In this document: piece by piece, positions 22,853 to 37,526 of the stretch
Layout of the letters: each line of letters starts with the position of its first letter
Numbering within the stretch: the first letter of the stretch is position 1
NCBI GenBank assembly: GCA_964035545.1
Contig: OZ037765.1
Span: 17,044,698 to 17,108,697 of the forward strand
DNA length: 64,000 nucleotides
DNA from: Bugula neritina
Taxonomy: Eukaryota > Bryozoa > Gymnolaemata > Cheilostomatida > Bugulidae
Reading direction: 5' to 3'
Notes under the pieces: model-generated
What the model was told of the DNA's origin: nothing
Seen by the model: only the letters and a program-made list of their open reading frames with translations
Database searches by the model: none
Position numbers and translations under genes: made by a program

Positions 22853-23672
22853 ATATTTGATCAGTATGATTATTACATCACTAACCACTATCAGTATCAC
22901 ATTCACTATGACTATTAGTATCACTATCAGTAACTCTTAATTCATAACTGTAGGCCACAAGTGACTGTGAGTAACCCTAATTAGTAATTATTAATTAATC
23001 ACTAAATTTAAAATTAATCATTAGCAGTAGCACTAGCTATAATAATAGTAAAAGTAATATATTTATTATAAATTACAGTATTATAATTATTAAATTTAAT
23101 ACCAATTGAATAATTAAATATATTGTTTATTTTTAAAATTAATTGGTAAACACTAACACTAACAGACAACAGTCAAACTAAACTAACACTAAACTCTATC
23201 AAAACTCACAATAAATATAAAATTTCAACCCTCATAGCATTATTTATTATAAATAAATTTATTACAAATCGTTTTAGCATTAGTTCTAGAGTAACTATAA
23301 ATAATAAGTAATAACTTATAAGTATCAATAAAACAACACTACCAGTACCACCTTAGGCTTAAATAATGTTTAATTTTATTGTTTGTAAATGGCGGCTTGC
23401 GTAGATTGTTACCTTTCACTACAGTCTCTATAATATTCCATCAAGCAATTACATTCTAACCTCACATTGTTTTAATTTTGTCTATTTTTGTCATTTTTAG
23501 GGTATTTAAATTAAATTACTCAGTTGCAACGTTTTTCGGTTTTTACTGTTTTATTATTAATTTAGTAGCAAAGTAGCAAAAGTACTATAGAACAAGGGAT
23601 GAGAAGACAACTTTTTTTATAGGAGGTTGCAACTACATTTTTTGTTTCAATTCGGTATTTTCTGGTAACAAC
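22853..23672. other. PPIE upstream region
   Basis: This AT-rich non-coding DNA lies between the LTR element and the PPIE start codon. It begins with the ATAT target duplication, continues with TAT/CACTA-type low-complexity DNA, and should contain the PPIE promoter and 5' untranslated region. I see no clear core promoter motif or frame. Confidence 0.5.
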
Positions 23673-26600
23673 ATGTCAACTCCAGCGAACAATAAAAAAC
23701 TGATTTATGTTGGTAAGAGAATTAATTATACTTAGTTATAGTTATAGATGCTTGCTTTTAGAATGACAAAATATTTGAAAAGCGACGAAATTTTAAAATG
23801 CCTGTGTATTTTTTATTCATGCGCAATACTAAATAGTCATAGTTTGCTAAAAGTAAAAACGATAACCATATCATTATCTGATATCCACTTCCAGTCCGGG
23901 GTCTCACTCTCAGTCAGTCTCAGATTGAGAGTGAGTCTAAGTTTTCAACTGATATTGATGGCTGATGCCCAGAGTCATTTTGTGTCTAACGTTGACTTTC
24001 AGTATAACTATGAGTATACTACTTTCAGTCTGAGTCTCAGAGTGAGAGTCACTGTGACTCACTGACGTTTGTCTCTTGGATCAGAATTGTTCTGTAACTT
24101 ATAAATATAAGTATTACTATTAGTACTAGTATTAGTAATAGTATTACTATTAGTATTAGTATAATAATAAGCAGCTCCTAGTTCGGGTGAATGAGTGCAG
24201 TAGTTTAGTAGTTTGAGGTTCTAAAGTTCGGAGTCGGGAGACCTAACTCCAAACTTGAAAACTCCAAACTACGGCACTCAAAGCTACATGAAAGTCTTTG
24301 AACAAATGTGTTGATTAAAATTTTTGAAAAGGATTCTAGTAGAGCAATACTTATCAGTTAACATTCGTTATTGCTGAAGCTACTGGTTATAATAGCTTGT
24401 TCTCTCACAGCAAAATAATATATGTTAGGCTGCTACTTCATCTTTTTCTTTATATTTTTTGAGAAGAAAAATGCGTGGATAAAACCTCTACTGATTGAAT
24501 TGCAAGAATTATTACACTTTGTGATTTAACTATTATTTCAGCATAAATGGCATATGTTGGTTTACAAATAGTATTGTGTTAATAAAGTGTTGTGGCCCTA
24601 GGTGGTTTAGCTGAGGAGGTAGATGATAAGACGCTGCAAGCGGCATTCATACCCTTTGGTGATATTGTTGATATTAACATTCCACTAGACTATGAATCAG
24701 GTGAGAAGTCTACTCTGTCACCATATCAAATTCACACATTTTTCAGACTTGTCAAGCTTTGATGAGTCAGTTATATATATTTGAATATTGTGGGATTATT
24801 ATATCCAAGCCTTAACTTTTACTGTGTTATAACGCAAACTCCACAAGTTTTCTAATGTGACATGTCACTCATTTATACTTGTTTTAACTTTGGTTTATGA
24901 ATTATTGAACATTTCACAGGTAGGCAATGTTACATATTATTATGCTTGTAATGTGAATTGTTTGTATCTGTTTTAAATTTGCACCATACCTGCAATGAGT
25001 GCTTGCTACAGTTATTGTACCGCATGCAATGTGGGTTCTTACTTCTTATATAGCTGGTAGGAGTTATTAATTTGTACAATACAGAGAAAATATAGTCTAT
25101 GTTTTATTTGTTTTTAAAATGCTCTTGGAGTGTTTAAAGTAATATTTGTAAGTTCTAATTTGTAATTATTCACACATGTAGTTAATGACATACAGTGCTC
25201 CCTCTGTATTCCACTTAAGTCGTGCCATAGCAGAATACCAGATTCAGCTCATGGATCAGTTAAATTCGGCCATACACATACATAGTCACAAAAAAAGGGA
25301 GGGGGGGGGGTTCAAGCCCTTCTCGTGACCTATGAAATTTTGTGGGAACAGATCCGTGAGCTACAGAGGGAGCACTGTATGTTATAACTGTTGAGTGAGG
25401 CCTTGTTCTATACACTACCAGGCCAACGGCTGAAGGTGTGGGATGAGTTCTTAGTGAGGTTACTGAGAACTCACTCCTTGCCTTATATGATAAAATAAGA
25501 ACTTTTAGCTGTGCCTGCATTCCACGAGCCACTACAGCTAAAATAACTTATTGTAACTAAGCATTTTTTTCCTAATGGTTGTGTTATTTGTATTTCTAAT
25601 AGAATATTGAATCATTACTCTACCCAACCTTGTAATTTTCTTTGCATGTTAGTTTACACTGTGTGGTTATTGTATGTATTATACTCTTCAGATAAACACA
25701 GGGGATTCGCCTTCGTGGAGTTTGAGTTGCAGGAGGATGCTGCAGCTGCCATTGACAATATGGTGAGTGTGCTGATGGAGTCACCTCAGAATTTTTAGGG
25801 CTCATTCAATTATTTTTGATGTACAAATTTTTTCCAGCCGTTTGAATTCTTACTAATAGATTCAAAATCTACATAAAGAACCATAATTCAGCAGTCTATT
25901 CATGGCTGTATAGGTTCATGATGCTACTGATGTGTTAGCCTTTGCTATTTTCATGAGAGACCCAACAGTAAAGGTTTTTTTGGGAGAGCTTAAAACAGTG
26001 CCATAGTTTAAGGGTTTTGGTTTGTCACCATTAGGAGTCACCTCACCTCACAGTGCGTGCCATGCTACACCAGCACTTTAACTGCAGCTGCTCCCAGTAT
26101 TGACGCAATAGTTATTCAATGAATTGTAAGCAATGAAAGTGCTGTAACCAAAGCTGATTTATTCACAGATTTATTTTATTCACCCGTTCCGTTGCAATGA
26201 TGTGTATATTATGCTCTGGTGATTTCCTATTGGTTCAAAGGCATGGGTCAGCAACAGCTGGCATACTTTATTATTTCGTATCCTATTTCATGTCTTGGAG
26301 TTTCTTTATAGCACAAAATGTAATATATAACTAACCCTTGGGTCTCTCTTTAAACTAATATATTTTTATGATGAAATACCACATATATAAGCTTTTTAAT
26401 TGTCATAATTTATTTAATTTAATTAAACACCATGTGTTTACAAGTTTTTTAAGAATTGATAAACAATTAAATATACATGTACTGGATAACATTGCTATTC
26501 AATACTTTTTACATCTAGTTTATTAATAAACACTTGGGTCACTCTAACATTAGAATACTTTATTTCAATACTATTTCAGTTAATACTAATTATAGATTCT

Positions 26601-29600
26601 TATGTATAAAAGCAATTTGCTTGTTCTCCGTATTACAATAATTACAATTGAAACATCTATACGTAAATTTAATAACTCAATTCTTATTTTAATTATAAAG
26701 GAGCCACAAACTTTCAATTGAATTGTTGAATGATTTTAATATCGTGTTTACTATGAATGTATACAACTGTATGTTCAAACACATAAAGTAAATAATGTTT
26801 CAGCTATTAAGTTCTTGTGGTAAAAATATACCAACTCCCAAAAAGGTGAATAATTTTATTTTCAGCACGAGTCTGAGTTGTTTGGGAGGACAATTCGAGT
26901 AAATCTGGCGAAACCAATGAAAGGAAAAGATGGACATGGCTCAAGGCCAGGTCAGTGCATCTAAACTACATACTTTTTCTGTTTTTTTGAGCATATTGTT
27001 GATCAAATTTAAATTCACCATTTTCTGGTTTTTTGTCTAATTTTAAAAATTATAACCATGAGATGGCTATGAGTTGCTCAAACTTCTTGTGACATTCACA
27101 ATTGTCAGCTCTGTAGTGTCCAGTTTTTAGAATGTAAAAGTGTTTACTCAAGTGGACACTCAATTTACGTTTGGCCAGAATTTGGTTCTAAGAATTGCAA
27201 GATTAGTGATGAAATGTTGTGACACCAGACACATATCCTAATCTTTGGGATATCCAGAAAATGAGTCTATTCAACTTCACCAACAATAACTATGAATTCT
27301 TTACTAAATTTTGTGATGGTTTTAGTATGGGCAGAGGATAGCTGGTTGCAGAAGCATGCTGGGGCCACGCTCATCGAGGAACAGGAAAAGGCGGAGACAG
27401 AGGGCAGTGAGAAAGCGTCCAATCAGACACAGGTTTCCACAAATCAAATTCAAACTTTTGTAAAATTGTTCTCCTTTGTTTATATCGACAGAACTTTATA
27501 TTAACTGGAATACATGTGTATGCTAGCAGTTGTATCTGATGGCAACCTACTCAGTGTAACTTGTGTGTGCACTAACAATACTGAAACTATATTTATTTGA
27601 ATGTAGGAGACAACCCAAAGCGTCACTCAAGCGGCAGGCGTAAACTCCAAGGTATTTATGGACATTCAAATAGGTAACAGACAGGCTGGGAAAATTATCA
27701 TGGAACTAAGAAATGACGTGGTGCCACGAACTGCAGGCAAGTATTTTTTAGACTGTAAACTGGGTAAATATCATTCTAAGATTTCAGTGCTAATCTAAAT
27801 GTGAATGCAGTGCTTAGTCGATATTGGGAATGGTTTCCTCAAATCACTGGAGCATTAAACTGTGTTTTATTCTAACTAGATTTTATATTTGGCTATAAAT
27901 TATCTATAAGATGACTAAAAATAAAATACAAAATAATAAATGAATCTGTGTTGAATAGTACTTCAGATGTACTTCAAGTGTTTTAGTTGATGTGTTCAAT
28001 TTTTGTTTGTAGAAAATTTTAGATGTCTTTGCACGCATGAAAAGGGCTTTGGCTTTAAAGGAAGCAGTTTTCACAGAATTATTCCACAATTTGTATCCTT
28101 TTAGCTATCATTGTCTTACTGATATCTACCTAAGTTATTTTCCTTTATGGAGGTCTCTACTATTCTACAAGTAGAGAATCACAATTATTTGTTAAATTAA
28201 AATAAATATTAACCTTTAGTCTGGATGTCAAAACTAAAAACTGTCCAATCATAAATAAGTATCGAACACTGTCAATAGTTGATTAGTCAATACCCATGCA
28301 TGTGGCACAACTACGGAGGTGTAGAATGTTATAGCTATCACTTCAATCATGGTTGAAGATGTTATGTTTGACTATATAGCCATGACTGTTTAATCATAAC
28401 ACCAACATGATTATATTATATTGATATATGATATGTAAGGACTTTCCATGACTGCAATGCAATTAGATGTGCCAAGGTGGAGATTTTACTAAACATAATG
28501 GAACAGGCGGTAAATCTATTTATGGAAGGAAGTTTGATGATGAAAACTTTACACTCAAACACCTTACACCTGGTTCGTATATTGATGCCACAACAATTAA
28601 TTATCTTGACTAATGAATGCTGAAATCCTAGAACCTTGCTGTGTGAAATGTTTTATTCATTGTGTACATATTGTTTACTTAGGCACTCTTTCTATGGCTA
28701 ATAGTGGACCTAACTCCAATGGGTCACAATTCTTCATCTGTACTGAGAAGACAGATTGGTGAGTGTTCTTATCACTAGCTGGTAGTTCTAATTCATGCCT
28801 CCTTTTTTAATACCAATGTGTTTCTTAATTCAGAATCAGTTCCATTAGTGTTACTTTTTAGGTGGTATATTTGAAATGTGGTTGAATGTTTTGTGTGTAA
28901 ATTATCAATATGTAGTAAGTATATTTTAATATACAGCCTAGTTAGCAATGGCTGAAGTTGTACATATTGCTTATATGCAAGTTTAATTATTTTACATGTA
29001 CAACAATCGGGGTTTATTTTTGTGAATTTAATTCCATTGAAATTGTATTTTTATAGGTTGGATGGGAAACATGTGGTGTTTGGCAAAGTTATTTCTGGGA
29101 TGGACGTTGTTAGAGCTATGGAGGTATGTTTGTTTCTCGTGAAGTAAATACAACATTTATATGTTGATAATAATGAATCAAGTTACTATAATATCAACAT
29201 AAAACATTTTGTTTACACATCTGCAATATGACGGTGACTGGAGCAATATGTGTCATCTGCAATAATCACATAGCCACTGCACCTACTCATATGACAACTG
29301 CAACTTTCATATAGTGACCGAAAAACTCTTAAAAAACCTTCGAGGTTTGAATTGTAGTTCTCGTGAAGTTACACCTTTCTTACTCATGCAGTTGCTGGCC
29401 ATCTATATAAATACTGTTGATATATTTGATCTTGTCGTCTGATGAAGGATTGTGTTAGGACATCTATTCAAACTATCATCATCATAGTTGTGAGGAAAAC
29501 AATATCCGTAAATTTTCAAGTTGGTACATTTAATATTTTGCGCCTTAATATATGGATTGGTACAAGCTGAATATTTTCGTGGTTATCTGCAAAGAAACAA

Positions 29601-29821
29601 CTATTGGTCGAAATTTTGATATTTATGGTTTGAATTATAAATAATTTTTTAAAGATGATAAATTTAGAAGCACTTGGATTGCCACTCTGTAAGTGGACAT
29701 CTAAGTTTTACATTGTTATGTGATTTGGGTGCTATACAAATTGATGTTGTTGTAGGCAGTTGGGAATAAATCTGGAAAACCGAGTCAAAAGTGTGTTATA
29801 GTCAACTGCGGAGAATGCTGA
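23673..29821 (+). CDS. Peptidyl-prolyl cis-trans isomerase E (RRM + cyclophilin)
   Basis: Eleven exons: 23673-23712, 24602-24700, 25692-25762, 26866-26950, 27326-27432, 27607-27736, 28013-28092, 28467-28572, 28683-28758, 29057-29123, 29756-29821, giving 308 residues (human PPIE 301). Residues 8-88 are an RNA recognition motif with RNP2 LIYVGGL and RNP1 RGFAFVEF. A short acidic linker follows (WAEDSWL, as in other PPIEs). Residues 149-308 are a full cyclophilin with catalytic R199 in FHRIIPQF, and W265 and H270 in the [10 protein letters not shown] block. PPIE is a nuclear isomerase that joins the activated spliceosome. Intron 6 uses a GC donor (27737-27738) and intron 7 is U12-type (see separate entry). 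Introns also hold a foldback relic and a TA-flanked MITE. The gene lies head-to-head with SPICE1 across the LTR insertion. AATAAA at 30160 is a likely poly(A) signal. Confidence 0.96.
24100..24170. repeat. Degenerate TAT/TAG triplet block in PPIE intron 1
   Basis: About 70 bases of ATTACTATTAGTACTAGTATTAG-like DNA, the same class as the block at 1955-2345. Just upstream (23895-24070) is another simple stretch of CAGTCTCAGA/GTGAGT-type repeats, including AGTCTCAGAGTGAGAGTCACT, which is partly palindromic. Confidence 0.6.
24195..24300. repeat. Relic of the foldback element found at 43414
   Basis: This contains GGAGACCTAACTCCAAACTTG and CACTCAAAGCTAC, closely matching the centre and right arm of the foldback at 43414-43557. 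The arms are shorter and diverged. It lies in PPIE intron 1. Confidence 0.6.
25193..25377. mobile_element. Tc1/mariner- or pogo-like MITE, TA target site
   Basis: This 185-bp element lies in PPIE intron 2. The left end CAGTGCTCCCTCTGTA is matched perfectly by the reverse complement of the right end (TACAGAGGGAGCACTG), and TA lies directly outside both ends (25191-25192, 25378-25379). TA duplication and CAGTG ends are typical of the Tc1/mariner/pogo superfamily. No transposase is present. A run of G stands at about 25297-25310. Confidence 0.85.
28093..28466 (+). other. U12-type (minor spliceosome) intron in PPIE
   Basis: The 374-bp intron 7 starts with GTATCCTTTT, the U12-class 5' splice consensus. 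A branch site TTCCATGAC (28444-28452; consensus TTCCTTRAC with one change) lies about 15 nt before the terminal AG (28465-28466), within the short distance typical of U12 introns. It has no pyrimidine tract. The exon junction is phase 0 inside the highly conserved PQF-MCQGGDF block, so both borders are secure. Confidence 0.85.
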
Positions 29822-30386
29822 TCAGAAGTGTAATAGGTTGCTCAAAACAGAAGCTAGTAGGCCACAACCAAACAAGGAAGAACTATTGATGGACAAACTG
29901 CGTTGCAACTGTTTGTAGTGATAATTGAGATTTTGCGTGTTACATTGAGTTAGTATTTTGACATAAGTGTGTGCTTGGACTGCTTGCTCTTAGCACCGCT
30001 GTTGTGAGCTGTGCCATGTTGAAATAATGAATATACTAAACGCCTTTTAGCGACACTTATACAATATATTTTGTTATTAATAATCATAGAACAATTAATG
30101 GCACTCATATAAGTATGGTATTAACAAAATACTTGTATAAAGTTTTACATAATGTACAAAATAAACTGTTATAATTTACGTAAGAACATTAAGCTTATTA
30201 CATTTCACCTCCTGGTTAACTAAAGATTATTGTTTTAAATTATGGACACTGTCGAAACAAAAGTGTAAATATTTGCATAGGAGCATGTCTCTACTATCAA
30301 CATGCTGTTTTGTTTCTTTTTGACTCATTACATCTTTGTCAAAAATGAGAGTATTTCAAATTCTACATGTGCTACCAAAAGTCTCC
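29822..30386. other. Convergent intergenic region, PPIE / collagen-EGF gene
   Basis: This holds the 3' untranslated regions of both genes, with AATAAA (30160) for PPIE. Nothing else was recognised. Confidence 0.6.
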
Positions 30387-34373
<3,987 letters not shown>

Positions 34374-37300
34374 AGATTCTTCAGATAAATTGATATACCA
34401 AATTCCATTGATAAAGCAGAATCTAGAAAATAGTTTGAAACTCACATGATGCTAACTGTGGGAGAGAGGCTGTTTACCTTGAACACATTAAATATTGTAG
34501 CTATACATGCCCTTTGTCAATTTTTACAATGAATCTTTTGTCTACCTGAAGCTAAACAGAAACTTGGTGCTATTCACAAATAATATGTGAATGCCAACAG
34601 CTTCTCCGATAAAACGGGTCACTATAATATGAATTAATGTCACTTTCTCTAATGGCTAGTCACTAGCTTTCTGTAGAGAATCTCTTAACTTTAAATATAA
34701 CGTAACTCCTTATTAGCTATTTTTCATGAACTTTACTAATCTCAATTATACTTATTAATAACAGCATTATAATTATTTATAGTTATATCACTATTGTTAC
34801 TTGATTTTGTGTGAAACTCAGGCCCATTCACTTGGCCAACTGACAGCTATAGCTTTTAATTATCCTACTTGAAGCTTACCTATTTACAAATAACGTTTGA
34901 TGGAATGAATAAACCTGGAAGACTCAGTGTGAGTGTTTCCTCATTATCTTCAACTCAAGGTGTGTTTCAGTCAGCAAGTACAGGGATGTGGCTGTAGGAT
35001 TCCAACACTCAGCTGTGAAATGACTAGTTGAGCTTTACGTTTTACTAGCGCTAGTTACCTGTTACAGCTTCAAGTAAACAAGTATTGATTTAGTAAATTA
35101 CAAGTTAACTAGCTGACGTGAAATTCAGTGAGTAAATGAAAACACAGATTGTTCTTCTGCTATGACTGTTTCACATTCTCGATCTCATTTGCATATGAAT
35201 GAAGACATAATACTGTTGGCTCTCCTTTTATTAATGCCTATTGAATAGCATTTTATATACAAAAGTGAACTGCACACACCTATGACAGCTGAATCACTGT
35301 AGAGGCATTATATTTTAGGTGTGGCTTATTGGAAAAGTAAAAAGAAATGTTTCCATTTTTTATCTGAGCTCAGAAACTTGATGCTAGTATGCTAAAGCTG
35401 TCTTACTGTAAAATGCGATGCATGTAACGTTATTACATTTGCTCAAGTACACTAATTGCATCAACAGACTTTAAAAAGAACTGAGTAAGATAATATTCTA
35501 ATAAGAAAGAGCAATCTAGAAAATTAATGCAATGGTCTAGATTTATGATATTTACATATATTTTAACACCCTTTAATTAAGGTCCCCTTTATTATTCTCA
35601 AGTGTGAAAAACTGAGTCTATAGCACATCTTGTTGCATATGTCTATATAATTATTGTGAATTATTATTGTTTTTATAATCATCAAGTTCACAGATCCGCT
35701 ATAGTTATGTATTATGAGAATGATAAACATCTAGATTAAAGTCAATAAGGCTGTATAAGCTAGATGACTTATTGTAGGTATTATAAGATTTCATACATTA
35801 GCAGCAATGAAACCACAATTCTCTTTCATATATATGAAACCTAATTGCTTTTATAAATTCCAATTTATTTAATTATAAATCTTTATTTTCTATATTCTTC
35901 TCAAAAAGCAACTACGATAGTATTACCAAATTTGGTGTAGGAAACCTACAATATAGGTTTATTTTACACAAAGCCATCTACTTGTAAAATAATTAAGATG
36001 GATATTGCTAACAGTAATAATGTTGGAGTTATCTTTCCTGGTTTGTGTTCTTTTCACTGCGGTTATAAATTATCATTGATGTGACAACACAAGTCGTCTA
36101 TTAAAAGCTTTACAAATTGCTCTACTCTACTCTAAGCTAGCAACACACTCAATAAAGTCTGTAGACATAGTCTGAGAGTTAGGCACACACACATGCTGAC
36201 TCTACATGATGAAACCTATGAATAACCTTCTCTACATGAACAAATATAAGTACTCATCAGTAGCACTTAAGAATATTTCTTTTAGCCACAAATAAAGGAT
36301 TTTGTTAAATGAACAATGTCTGAAATATAGTGAAACATCAACATTGCCCAAGACAATGGTGGTTTTGAACACAAACTTACCTGTTACCTATGAACATATA
36401 TAGGCTACAGCAGAAGATATTATCTTTCATTCAATAGCTGAGAATAGACCATGGAGTAGGTTTTAGTTTAGTCTACCATTTAATATATGCTAGCAAATGT
36501 TCCTTAATTTTTTCCACCATATCTTTCTACTATTTACTCTCAACATAAATTATTTTATAGAAATAGCTTCAGACTAAGCTATGCCTATTATATACCTAAA
36601 ATGTGACAACATATCCAATTTATAGGCTACACTCAGGTTAATAAATCAGAAAGTACTAAAGAAATAAATGCAAATATCTGTTGAAGAAATAATGTCTACA
36701 AAAATCAGTGATAAACTTTAAGCCAAGCGAACTATCAACAATACCAAATCCAATGATATTATATAAGTCCATTTAGTATATACTGTAATATATCATTAAT
36801 TTAAAGTGAAATATGCAATATTGCAATCCAAAATATTGAGTTATTTTTGGTGAAACTTATATAATTTCCTATTTTTCTTGTACATAGATTATATATAAAT
36901 TGGCATAGACCTTTTAGAATAGGCAGTTCATTTTCCATATTGTGCCCACACATATGTATTTGTAGTGTTTTATAAGCTTTTTTGTGAGCAATATTAAACA
37001 AAGACAGTGTCTTTAAAGAAACCATGATATACTTGTTGACAATTTAGTTGATGATGTCATATCTCTATCAGCTTACACATTGCAACATCAGCAGTTCTCT
37101 TAATGCATTTCTTCAGATGACATGCTATTATATGCAATCTGGGACAATTTCAAACATAATTTGTTGAAGGTACTAATAGAACATGCTGCATGCAGATGAC
37201 ACAGAAAAAATAAAATTAGCATGCTCTTGGCACAAACTATTGCTTTATAATAAATTATAATGCATTATCCAGTACTGGACATAGCTGCAATATAAATTCC

Positions 37301-37526
37301 TGGTCAAAACATGCTCAGTTTTTCACGGTGGACGAATGACGAGAAAAGATAACTCTAAGAATATACGTAAAATAATCACGTGACTGCTATTACCAAGGCC
37401 ACCAATAAACGAAATGGAAACGCACGCTTGATACGATAAGCATTTGTTGAGTATCCATTTTCCAATGTTATAACACCAAACTTCAGTCTGTGCACGTTGT
37501 TGATATTTTATCACAAGCAATAAAAA
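34374..37526. other. Divergent intergenic region, collagen-EGF gene / CaMK4
   Basis: This 3.15-kb AT-rich spacer between two divergent starts presumably contains both promoters. I see no frame with motifs, no RNA gene and no clear transposon; the open frame 36801-37025 lacks any support. Confidence 0.55.

Noticed and set aside
25260-25532. 90-codon frame on the minus strand
   Set aside because: It lies across a MITE and intron 2 of PPIE; no family resemblance.
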